Assembly: GCA_022385805.1 (NCBI GenBank)
Contig: MU277809.1
Coordinates: forward strand, 1-36,092
DNA: 36,092 bases
Direction of reading: 5' to 3'
Source: Pilatotrama ljubarskyi
Taxonomy: Eukaryota; Basidiomycota; Agaricomycetes; Polyporales; Polyporaceae
This document shows positions 10,406-20,814 of this stretch, in pieces (the stretch's first letter is position 1; each line of letters opens with the position of its first letter). The notes beneath the pieces are model-generated. The model saw only the letters and a program-made list of their open reading frames with translations. It had not been told where the DNA came from and did no database searches. A program made the translations under genes and the position numbers.

Positions 10406-10412
10406 TATAAAG
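10406..10412 (+). promoter_or_regulatory. TATA-like element (TATAAAG), close to the start codon
   Basis: TATAAAG ends only 7 bases before the proposed ATG at 10420. That is too close for normal TATA-directed initiation, so either this box is not functional or the true 5' end of the gene differs from my model. Confidence 0.35.
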
Positions 10413-10419
10413 CACCCCG

Positions 10420-12536
10420 ATGGATTCAGGACCCAACGCCGCGTAAGCTACCCTCCGCATCCGCAGAGCAATCCTATCTTATCCTGACACGCCCGCCTCA
10501 GGTTGCCGATATCGCGGCTCAACGAAGACGTGTTCCACCACCTCGCCGAACAATTGCAGTATGAGCTGAGCCTGCGAGCGTTCTCGAGGACGTGCAAAGA
10601 CGTGCGACAGCGCTGCATGCCGGTGCTGTTCCGCGCGTGCGTCGCTCAGCCCCTCACCAATATCAAGAGTTACTTCCTCCCGGAAGTGCTATGGCCTTAT
10701 GTCAGGTGAGACCTCTCCTGCCGAAGTCTACTAGCGTATGGAACGAACGGACGGACTTTGTTGACTCGCGTACCCGGATATACGCCAGGTCGCTCACTTT
10801 CATCGATCCCTGCGCCATGATCTCGGCACCGAACAGGCTGCCACAGTGGAGCGACGAACCACCGCCGCACACCGTCCAGGTTGGTGTGGGAGAAGAGGAC
10901 CCGCTCCTGTGCCGGATCTACGACGAAACGACCCTTCGTGCTGCTCTGTGGAACATGCCGCAGCTGCACACTCTCGTATTGAAAGGTATGAGCGCCTCGA
11001 TGGCCCACGGCCGCCCCTGGTCCGTCCTCCAAGTCGTGCTGAGCGTCCCGCACCTGCGCGAGTTCACGTGCGAGAGGTATTTCATTTCGACCCGACCGCT
11101 CTCATCTGGCCTTCACGGCCTCTCGCTCGCTGGACATGCCCCGCTCGAGTGTTTCCGGTACGTGTCGTGGGACTATCGCCAGCCACCGAAGGACTTTCCC
11201 GCGGAGAAGGATGCGCTGAATATTGTTTTGAACACGCTGCACGAGTCGCTCAGAACTCCGGAGCTTCCGGCAGAATCGTCCACTATCGACACGATGGCTT
11301 CCCTGACGTGGCCGTCCCTCCGCACGCTCACGCTCCGCGGGTACCCGCCTCAGCTCGACAGCACCCCCGCTGGTAGTGAGCCACAGGTGTCTTACATCTC
11401 TGCCCTCTCGACCATGCCTAAGCTCCGCGTGCTGGAGCTTTTCTTCTCGTACTACCCGCGGGAACCAAACGGCGCCCGGGCTTCCCTGACGTCCGTCTGG
11501 CCCCCGCAATGCATCGCGACGTATCCGTGGCCCGACCTCGAACGTCTGACGCTGTCCTATCCGCGCGCAGATGACCGGCTGTACACGCACCTCCCCGCTA
11601 CGCTTCGCAGCCTCTCGCTGCGGTACGTCCCACACCTGGTAACGGCCGCGTGGGCGGCAGACACAGATCAGTACAGACCGCCGTGGCAGGAACCACCGCT
11701 GCTGGCGCGAGGGCTGCTGGCCATCCTGCGGCAGTGCGGGACGCCAATGCTCGAGGAGCTGGAGGTGGAGTATCATCGCACTGAGCGCGACCCGGAGGCA
11801 GAAGGTGCCTTGTTGCAGTACATAGGCGATGCGTTTCCCAGGCTCACCTCGCTGAAGATCTTGCGATACCATGCGGAGCGAAGGAGGGAGGTGGACGTGG
11901 TGAGCATTCCGAATTATCATCGATGTGGGCTGGTAGTACGCGCGGCGAGGGCTCATCTGACACCCTGTCACAATGCAGGAGTCCATCGCGCGAGCCGTGG
12001 GTCGTCTCGCCCGACTCCGCACCGTCTCCTTGCACTTGGATCTGCCGGAGACGCCGTCGAAGCGGTACTTTGGTCGGCTTGGCGGGTCGTTCAACTTGAG
12101 AGAAGAGGATCAGCTCGTATTCCGTGCAGCCGTCCAGCGCGCCGCCGACATTCTCGCTCGCCATCTTGGCTCCGGCGTGGAGCACCTAAAGATGCTCCGT
12201 CCGTACTCTGTTGTCTCCCACGAATGGGCCGTGTACCGCCTCGTCCGCCGCGACAGCGATCCCGGGTCCGGACATGGCTCGTCCGTCACGGCGCGAGCCG
12301 AGTACGATCATAAACTCACGGTGCGCGGCATTCTTCGTTGTCCGCCACTTTTCGCTCTTCGCTCGTGCCTTGCTGACACTCTGGTCTCGTTTCTCGCATG
12401 CCGTGCTCATCTGTTCGGGGCGCTGTTCCGACTGCAGCACCCTGAGGACCGTTTTGCCATACCGATCAAGCCAAGCCCACCGCTCCTCTCTCCGGGCGTG
12501 CAGCACTTTCTTCCCATCAGACACGTCTCGCGGTGA
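10420..12536 (+). CDS. F-box protein with leucine-rich C-terminal region (copy A)
   Basis: CDS join(10420-10442, 10502-10705, 10789-11899, 11979-12320, 12438-12536), 592 residues. Exon 2 encodes an F-box-like segment (LNEDVFHHLAEQL, AFSRTCKDVRQRCMPVLFR, about residues 13-52). The long exon 3 carries many leucine-rich stretches (LHTLVLKGM, LRTLTLRGYPP, LERLTLSYP, LRSLSLRY, LEELEVEYH), as in F-box/LRR-like substrate receptors. F-box proteins bind Skp1 in SCF ubiquitin ligases and recruit targets. All four introns (59, 83, 79, 117 nt) have GT..AG ends and match the positions in copies B and C. The last intron is a multiple of three, so reading through it would add 39 residues. The start is the least certain point, because a TATA-like box is almost adjacent. 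More diverged from B and C than those two are from each other. Confidence 0.85.
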
Positions 12537-13321
12537 TCCCCGCGGTGGTTCTCGTAGCAGCTCTCATAGAACGCCTCCGACAGGAGTGTCCCGAAGTAGC
12601 CATTTGCCACTGTGGTCACTGGACAAGGGGAATCGAGCACAGAGTTCGCTGGTGCCAATACCTACAGGCTGGTTATGTAGATGCTGTACCGGTTTCAGCT
12701 GCATTCCTTATCCATATCGGACACTTGCCAGTTGTATCCAACGGCGAGGTTGAGATATATATCGTTGCTGCATCTGCGATCGCTCATTATGGAGTTTTGT
12801 GAGGATTCGGACGACCCTCGTACACTTATATGTGCGCCGATGGTTTTTAGTGGTCCGACACCCCTTGATGTATCTTCGCCCTGGCAAAGCAGATCAACAT
12901 AACGTCTACTGATGCACTTCTGAGCAGTGACCGTGCTTTCGTCGGCCCTCGGAGTCGGGATTGGCGCTTGCGCCGTTACGAGAGAGAGAGAGAGAGAGAA
13001 AAACAGTAAGTAAACCAGACACGCGCAGTTCGCTCATAACTCGGACTCGGGCGACCCAAGCCAGTCCCAAGCCTGCACTCAAGCAGCCTGCACGGTCTGA
13101 CAGAAGTTCTGAGGGAGAACTCTTCCTCCATCGACTGTCAATTACAAGTACTACGGGTTGCTCCATCTCTACGGCCCCACTCGATGCGCGTCTCCCTCTC
13201 CTCCCTCTCTCCGAGACCACAGGCCCGCCGATTGCAAAGTCCCCAAAGCTGCGCGACGTACCCTTTAGCGCGACAGTTTGCTTGGCTACAAGGGTCGACG
13301 AAAGGTTCGTGTCGCCCGCGG
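12537..13321. other. Intergenic region between F-box copies A and B
   Basis: No gene recognised. It contains a (GA)10 microsatellite at 12980-12999 and, near its right end, a GATTGCAA motif at 13230-13237, 145 bp before the ATG of copy B. Open frames here are short and unconserved. Confidence 0.55.
12980..13000. repeat. (GA)n microsatellite
   Basis: Ten uninterrupted GA units, followed by a short A run, in the intergenic region upstream of F-box copy B. Confidence 0.95.
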
Positions 13322-13329
13322 TATATAAA
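13322..13329 (+). promoter_or_regulatory. TATA box (TATATAAA)
   Basis: The box lies 53 bp upstream of the ATG at 13375. This normal core-promoter spacing supports the start chosen for F-box copy B. Confidence 0.7.
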
Positions 13330-13374
13330 CCCAACTCCGGGCCTTGATCCCTGGTTGCTTGACCTCGAGACGCA

Positions 13375-15319
13375 ATGGAAGCCATGATGCCAGCCGTTAA
13401 TCTGTCCATGTAAGTCGACGCCAGATCTCTCCAGCTTTATGTGCTGACTCCCCGTTGCACCGTCGCAGGATCAACTATGATGTCTTTGTGGAGATCGTGG
13501 AGACCCTCGTCGTCGCGCGCGCTCTGAAGCCGTTCTCAATGACTTGTAAGGGCATACGGAAGCGGTGCATGCCCTTCCTCTTCCGTGACTCCGTAATGAA
13601 TGCAGTGGTACCCGTAACGTCCCTCTGCGTGCCAGAAGGCTTGCGTCCCTACGTCAGGTATGCCATGGCAATTGAGTTAAGCAATATAGGTTACCCCTGA
13701 CCCCCCTTGTCCCCTATAAGATCGCTCACCATCATCGACAATTGTCCTGACGTTTATGCCGCGGACCTTCGATCGGGAAGACCTGGGGTTTATTCTCGCG
13801 GCTTCCATAATGAACTACGATACACAGATGACCCTTTGCTTTGCGGTATTCTCGACGGTGCAGTTCTCCACGCCGCGTTAACTGACGTGCCTCTGTTACA
13901 CACCGTATCGCTTCGACTCCCTGCATCTGCAGTACATGGTATACCGTGGGGTGTACTGGACGCTCTTTTGACGCTCCCCAATCTGCAGCACTTCAAGTGC
14001 GCTGGCTACATTATCTCGCCACGACCATTGGCCCTTACGGACAACAGTCTCCCTTCCTTGGCGAAGTTGACATCCTTCGAATACTCCTTGGACGACTATC
14101 GCCCTTTCCCTCGCGCGTATGACTCTGAGACGCAGGTATTGCATCGCCTCATAGAGCGACTGCATCTCACCCTCGAGGTCCTCACAATATCCTTCGAGTC
14201 CGCTCCACTGCACTTGCTCAGCGACCTCTCCTGGCCTCGCCTACGCGAGCTCAGACTCCGTGGAGAGCCGGTCTCACCTAAAGGCCTTTACACTCCTTCC
14301 GTATGCACGCTGAAGGACATGCCCGCTCTTCGTCACCTCGAGTTGCGACTTGCCCTGCCGGGAAGTATCGCTCCGCAACCTATATGGCCTCCAGGGCACC
14401 GGAGCGCATGGCCTTGGCCAGACCTAAAACACCTCACCGTCTCGTTTCCTCGCGCGAGCGACGAGATCTTCGCGAAGCTTCCGCGCACGCTGCGCAGCCT
14501 CACGCTGCAGTACTTCCCGCACCTGTCTACGCACGTCTGGCAAGTCCACAAATATGGCATTCGATGGCACTGGCCTATCGTGACGTCGACGGAGATGCTG
14601 CGCATCCTGGGCGCATGCAGCGTCCCCGAGCTGGAAAGGCTGGAGGTGGAGTATCATCAGGACGACGGGGAGGAGAGGCTCCTCGCGTACATCGCGGCAG
14701 CGTTTCCGAAGCTCGTGTCTCTGTGCATCCGTCGCTACCGCGCGCCGCACGTCAGCGAGGTCGATGTGGTCAGTTGCCTCTTCTCCATCTCCCTCGCAAA
14801 GCAGGCCGGCACTGACACCGCGTGCGCGCCAAATAGGATGCAATAGCGCGGCAGCTTGGAGCGCTCCTACATGTCCGTGTCCTCTATCTGCATCTCGACC
14901 TTCCCGGCACCCCTACCCCCGTGTCCGTATGGTGGGGGCGGGACTTCCGGCCTGAGGATGAGCTTCCGTATAGCAAAGCCCTTGATCAGTGCGCCGACGT
15001 CCTCGTCCGCAATCTCGGACCCTCTGTGGAGTTCATCAAGCTTCTGCGGCCGCGAGCACTATACTGGGACCAACCTTGGACTGTCTACAAGATACTGCAG
15101 GTCTCTGACCCGGATGGTGGAACGAGCCGACGTGCAGAGTATGATTCTGAACTTTCGGTGCGATTCGCGATCCCGTTCGCATTTCGCGGATTTTGACTTC
15201 TGGTGCTGATGTTCCATCAGCATGACCCGGTAGTGGTGACGACCTTGCCCTGTGAGGATCGTCAACCTCCGCCGCCACCGCGGATGCCCACGCCCCCTCC
15301 ATACACAATACACGATTGA
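13375..15319 (+). CDS. F-box protein with leucine-rich C-terminal region (copy B)
   Basis: CDS join(13375-13409, 13469-13657, 13721-14768, 14837-15157, 15221-15319), 563 residues. The short exon 1 encodes MEAMMPAVNLSM. Exon 2 gives an F-box-like segment (INYDVFVEIVETL, LKPFSMTCKGIRKRCMPFLFR, about residues 13-50). Exon 3 holds the conserved family core, with DDPLLCGILDGAVLHAAL, LRELRLRGEPVS, LKHLTVSFPRASDEIF and LERLEVEYHQDDGEERLL. Exon 5 encodes a proline-rich tail (RQPPPPPRMPTPPPYTIHD). Introns are 59, 63, 68 and 63 nt; the third uses the unusual donor GTCAGT. The TATA box and the in-phase joins make this the most secure member of the cluster. Probable SCF ubiquitin-ligase adaptor with unknown target. 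Confidence 0.88.
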
Positions 15320-16037
15320 AGGGCAGTGTTGAAGGGCCAAGGCTATCCGCTTGTGCGTGCTCCTGGCGCGGCACCCGTATCGTACAGCAGCTCCCACAAT
15401 TGCGTGTGCCACAGCGACGAACAGCGCCTGTTGCCCTAAGCATGACTGTTCGCCCGTTGGATATAACACGTTCTGGTACCCGGCGTTATGGGTTGCGGAC
15501 GGGAACGGAGACGGATGCGGCCCATGCGAAGGTGCGAATGCGAGACCTGCGCCGAGTTCGAATGATTACCCCGGAGCCGTCTAATACCCCGGAGTGCGGT
15601 TTGCATTGGCAAACCGTAACGTAGACTCTACGGAGAGACGCGGAGTAAAGTAGTCGAGAAAGCCGGGCGGAGGCAAAGCACTGGCAGCCAGACTCGAGCA
15701 ATTTCCTACGACCGAACTTGCCATCCATCATCTCATCATCATCCGACTCATCATCGAGCGTACCTGTAGTAGTAGTAAGCGCTGGCAAGGTGCTGCTATG
15801 CCGGCACAGGACCAGGGCATTGGCGCTTCACAGCAGCGCATCCAGGACTTTCCATCAAGCGAGCTTCCAGGTATTTCTGAGAGGGTGACTACCGATTGCA
15901 AGTACTGTAACTTGATTCCTGCGAGCATCCAGAGTTTTTTTTTGCCGTCTCATCCACCCACTGACCACCAAGCACGAACATCGTCCGGAGCGCCGCGAAG
16001 GAATTCTCCAGTCGTGCCGCAGTCCGAGGGCATAAAT
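15320..16037. other. Intergenic region between F-box copies B and C
   Basis: The region contains a GATTGCAAG motif at 15894-15902, 144 bp before the ATG of copy C, nearly the same spacing as in copy B. An open frame in phase with copy C begins at an ATG at 15798, so an 80-residue longer N-terminus cannot be excluded. Nothing else is recognised. Confidence 0.5.
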
Positions 16038-18010
16038 ATGTCAGACACCGAAGCAATCGGAACGCCTTACCGCTCGGGTTCTCTCTCAGGAAGTCCTCCT
16101 CAAGCTGCAGCTCGCTCGGAAACCATCGCGGGCCCTGTGTCGTCGCTGAACTTTCCGCTGCAGTGAGTCAATCGAAGACTCGCCAGGTTGTCGCGCATAC
16201 TAGAGACTGACCGTCGCAGACTTAACGACGATGTATTCATCACGATTGCTGAGGTTCTCTTCATCGAGCGTGCTCTACTCCCCTTCTCAATGACTTGCAG
16301 AAGCATACGCGAGCGGTGCATGTCCATGCTGTTCCGCGAATCCGTCTTTAGCGCGACAGCCCCCGTTACGTCCTCCGATATTCCACAACGGATACTCCCC
16401 TACGTCAGGTACGTGATAACGATTGAAACACAACATGGAGCTGACTCCCTCTCGTCCCTAATGTGCTAAGGTCGCTCACCATCATCGATAGATGTCCTGA
16501 CGTCTACGCCTGGGACAATCTAATGGGAAGGACAGAGAGTCGTACTCCCGTCGTGCTTGAGCCACAATACACAGACGACCCTCTTCTATGCGGCGTGCTC
16601 GACGGAGAAGTCTTGCACGCTGCATTGAGCGCCATGCCTCTCTTGCACACCTTCCAACTCAGGCTCGATGGCTCTGCAGTCCACGGCCTGCCGCCGCGCG
16701 TACTGCATGGCATCCTGACGGTGCCCCACTTGCAGCGCTTCACATGCACCGGTTACACCATCTCGCCTAGGTCGTCCGCCCTCGAAGACGCCATGTTCCA
16801 CTCTCTGGCGAAGCTTTCGTCCTTTGAATACTCGCGGGACGACTATCGGCATGAGCCTCGGGTGTATGACTCCGAGGCGCAAATGTTACGCCTCATCCTA
16901 CGACATCTGCATCAGACCCTCGAAGTGCTCGCGATTCCTGTCGAGGCCGCCCCGCTTCCCCTGCTCCGCGACATCTCCTGGCCCTCTCTGCGCGTGCTCA
17001 AGCTCCGGGGAGAGCCGGTCTCAAGCGAGGAACACTACACCCCTTCTATACTCACCCTGAAGAACATGCCCGCACTTCGTCGCCTCGACCTGCAGTTCGC
17101 CACGCGAGAAGGCATCTTCCCGCAGCCCATATGGCCTCGAGGATACCGACTTGATAGCGTGTTAACATCGCCCTGGCCGGACCTGGAGCACCTCACCGTC
17201 TCGTTCCCTTCCGCGAGTGACGAGATCTTCGAGCACTTGCCTAACACGCTCCGCAGCCTCACGCTGCAGTACTATCCCCACCTGTCTACGCACAGGTGGA
17301 CAGTCGACAATACCAACGCTCAATGGCAATGGCCGGTCGTGACGGCGACAGAGGTGCTGCGCATACTGCGCACGTGCGTTCCAGACCTCGAAAGGCTGGA
17401 AGTGGAGTATCATCAAGACGACGGGGAGGAGAGGCTCCTGGAGTATATTGCGGGGGCGTTCCCGAATCTCACGTCTCTGTGTATCCGTCGCTACCGCGCA
17501 CCGGACGTGAGCCAGGTCGATGTGGTCAGTCTGAGTCCTCACCTCTTCCTTCGCCTGAGGCTGGTACTGACAGGGAATGCGCGTTACATCCAGGAGGGAA
17601 TAGCACGGCCGTTAGGAGCGCTAGCTCACCTCCGCGTCCTCTACCTTCATCTTGACCTCCCGGAGACCCCGGTTCCTGCACCGGTTCGGTGGGGACGGGA
17701 CATTCAGGCCCAGGATGAGCGTCCGTATGCCCAAGCCCTCGATCGGTCTGCCGAAGTCCTCGCCCGCAATCTCGGACCCTCGGTGGAGCTCATCAAACTT
17801 TTGAGGCCACATGAAGCGTATTACTGGGACCACCCTTGGGCCGTCTACAAGGTATCGCGGGGCTCGGACCCGGATAGCGGAACGAGCGGACGTGCAGAGT
17901 ATAGCTCAGAACTCTCGGTGCGTTTGTGGTATCTCGCGGTAGCCTCTGTTTTGCGGGTGGTACTGAGGCAGATTCCCGCTCAGCGTGACCCCCCGCAAGT
18001 ATTGACGTGA
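16038..18010 (+). CDS. F-box protein with leucine-rich C-terminal region (copy C)
   Basis: CDS join(16038-16162, 16220-16408, 16471-17524, 17594-17917, 17984-18010), 572 residues. Exon 1 encodes a Ser/Gly/Pro-rich leader of about 41 residues starting MSDTEAIGTPYRSG. Exon 2 has the same length as in copy B (189 nt) and encodes an F-box-like segment (LNDDVFITIAEVL, LLPFSMTCRSIRERCMSMLFR). Exon 3 is closely similar to copy B (YTDDPLLCGVLDGEVLHAAL, LEHLTVSFPSASDEIFEHLP, LERLEVEYHQDDGEERLLEY). Introns 3 and 4 are multiples of three, so an unspliced reading looks like one long frame; comparison with copy B shows they are introns. The final exon is only 27 nt (RDPPQVLT), without the long proline-rich tail of copy B. 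Start chosen by promoter spacing; an upstream in-frame ATG at 15798 is the alternative. Confidence 0.83.
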
Positions 18011-20681
18011 GTATTCCCGAGGCGGAGCGGTCGTTTGGTGACGCATCGCGGCCGAGGACTCCGATTATACCACTCTCCAGACGACTCCGACTCTTGAGTA
18101 ACCGCATTATCGACTGTCGTGGGCTGCGAACGTGCTATGGCGTTAAAGGAACAGAGATGCGGTGAAACCGTGTATTTGTTTTGCATTTAGTATTCCAACA
18201 CAATACATAAACGGAATGGTAATGTATACGTTCTCCCCATCTCCGAGTGCTGCGCCCACCCACGCACTCTCACCCACAAGCTCCCTCAATAGTAGTCTTC
18301 CGCACCGGTGCATGTGCCGTTCGAGACGGTTCGACTGCAAGTTATCTGGACCCTGGTCGCTGATGAATCGGGTCATCCTTTTGGTTCTCTTCGAGTCTCA
18401 GGTCCGACTTCCGACTTGGGCGCATTCATGACCACACGGTGTGTACGCACCTGTGGGAAGTGTGTGCTGTGCGGAGGACTGCGGCTACAGGCACGAGGAC
18501 CAATGTGGTGAGTCAGTGAAGAATAGGGTGCCAGCTTTTCGCTCGTCTTCCGAGTTACCCGGATTCACCACGCGAACACATCAGAAGCAGCCTGATTCTC
18601 ATATCTGCTCTAAGATGTAGCTGATGATCAAGAGCAGTCATGAGAGAAGACGTCACGCAGTAAGACTGCCATTTGTGGGCACCGGTAGGCTCGAGTACAG
18701 ACCCAAGAATAACAGCCAAATGTCGCACGCCGGGTGCTACAGTATGTAGGCAAGACAACGCTTGGATAGCGGTCCCGCTACTCGCAGCTCTGCGGACTCG
18801 CACCGTCGCGACTGTTTCGCCGTCTGACAGTCCTTGCCCACAGTGCCCTCATTGCGAACGATGGATTAGCGACTGCAATACAAAGGTGATCGGACCTGCA
18901 TCTTCCTGCACCATCCATGGGAGCTCTAGTCTCCCTGAGGCAGACCTATCACGCTCTGCTGGAGTGGAGAGGACGAGCGCGGGAGCTCCTTCGATGGCAC
19001 GCGCGCTCTCATGGCTTTCTCCACTGCATTGCATTGCCGTCACCGTGCAGCAATGGTAGTCAGTCTCCGCTTGCCTAGCCTCGACGTGATAAACCACTCG
19101 TTGATGTTTCTTGATTGAAGATGACAGACGACACCGTCCGTAATCAGGCCGCCCGGCGCGAATGCTATGCGACAGGCTGAACGCCACGAGGACAAGGTGA
19201 GCTTCTCCACGTCGCCATGCGATCCCAATAGGTGCCGCGACGATCTCCCAAACCGTGTAGCTCTGCTCATAGCCTCCGTAATTTTAGCGGGCCAAGATAA
19301 GGACATAATTGCACTTCTTGCGCGGCCATCCGAGTCCGAGAGTCGGAGAGTGCCTATAACTGAATGCGCTGTTGTTTGGTCGAACTCAGCTCATCATGCG
19401 AGCACAGTCTTGTGACTCCCTCCGCGCCTGACCGCTTCTGGCATATGTGAGTAGTCTGGTATTTGTCCAATATATGCACTGCTCCACGACTCTGAGTCGG
19501 AGGTGGAGAGCTTGAGAAACGGGAGGCGGTCATGTCTGCCCAGCCCTGCCTCGCAGTCCACGCGACCGAAGAGGTCGTACATCGTTCAGGCCTCCATGCG
19601 GTTGTGTTTGCGTTGGGCAGACGGCATTCTACTGTCTTGTAGGGAGGCTTGGCCGTCTCCACGGCATTCGTTGCACTGTGGCACACCAAATTGGCATGCG
19701 GGTGCTCCCATCTTCTCCATGATTCATTGCAGGTTCCGTGACCTATGCATCTCATCGCACACATCGCATTGTTGTGACGTCCAGGCTCTGCAACGCGGAT
19801 GCGCAATAACAACGGGTCGAAGGCCATCTGCGCGTGAGAAAGGGCAGTCGCAAACTTGATTGTCTGTCAGACAACAGCAACATGCACTGCATGAAGCTCA
19901 AGGTATCACGTATGAGCTACGTGTTGGGATATGCCAGATAGCAAAGCGGTAGCATCAGGGAGCGATCAGACATATCCTGGTCACACTGCGCAGAGATGCG
20001 TTGTCTACGTAGAATAGCGCCGACCGTGGCAAAATAGTTCTCCGTCTCACAGGGCGCTTATGCGCGCCATTCGATCCATTTGGCTATTCCGACGTCGGGA
20101 CTGGGTCGTTCAGCCGTTCCAACGATGCATTGACCTCCAATGTACATGTACTATTACAAAGTACTATCAGCTGTGTTAAGTGTCGGTCTCCTGTAACCTA
20201 CAGTGCAGGAGGCGGTCAATGGCCCATTGCGAGGCAGGCCCTATAATCAATACTTACCTGGAAGCCAACTGGGTGCCCGCCAGGGTGGGCGGGTTCACAC
20301 CACCCGGCGTGGCAGCAACAGTCGATCATGGGCCATCGGGCGGGACACTGTCCGATGCAGGGCACGCTCACATGTAGGCGGTGCGGATAAACAAGGCCCG
20401 CTCGTCACACACTGACCACCAATGCCCACTGGCCAATGACTGCAGGTCTGCTGTCGTCATGAGCAGGTGTGCTGGACCCCTCGTATTGCAGTCGTCTAGA
20501 CTCAGGCTATCGGTGTACAGGCCATTGGACAGTCTCTCCATCCTGTGCATATGGAACATGTCATCAGCAAACATTCCCGGACGGCCGATGACGATGGGGA
20601 GAGTTACTCAGTGTGCAAGCTTTCGACCCGCGGGGCTGGCACGTTCCTGTAAGGCAACGGACAGGTCAGACTTGCTCAAGG
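18011..20681. other. 2.7-kb stretch without a recognisable gene
   Basis: Only scattered open frames of about 60-160 codons occur, on both strands. The longest (19354-19827, minus) has many cysteines but no zinc-finger spacing I can defend. No terminal inverted repeats, tandem repeats or RNA genes were seen. If a transposable element contains the gene at 20815, its left border should lie here. Confidence 0.5.
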
Positions 20682-20690
20682 TATAAAAAG
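20682..20690 (+). promoter_or_regulatory. TATA box (TATAAAAAG)
   Basis: A strong TATA element 133 bp upstream of the ATG at 20815, followed by a G-rich run. Confidence 0.75.
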
Positions 20691-20814
20691 GGGGAGGGGA
20701 AACCGTACAAGATCGATTGTTGACCCCTTTGCCGTCGACTCGAGAACATCTGAGGCGCTGCCCACTAGACTCCTCTAACACCACACTACTACTTACCTCT
20801 CACCGACCGTGACC

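Noticed and set aside
9807..10460. 217-codon open frame on the minus strand upstream of F-box copy A
   Set aside because: No recognisable domain or promoter, composition like random GC-rich reading, and it overlaps the first exon of a well-supported gene on the other strand.
15798..16037. N-terminal extension of F-box copy C from an upstream in-frame ATG
   Set aside because: The other family members start shortly before the F-box, and the promoter motif at 15894 lies inside this extension. Kept only as an alternative.
19354..19827. Cysteine-rich minus-strand frame considered as a MYND-like zinc finger
   Set aside because: The cysteine spacing does not fit a MYND finger in any single frame, and no supporting exon was found.
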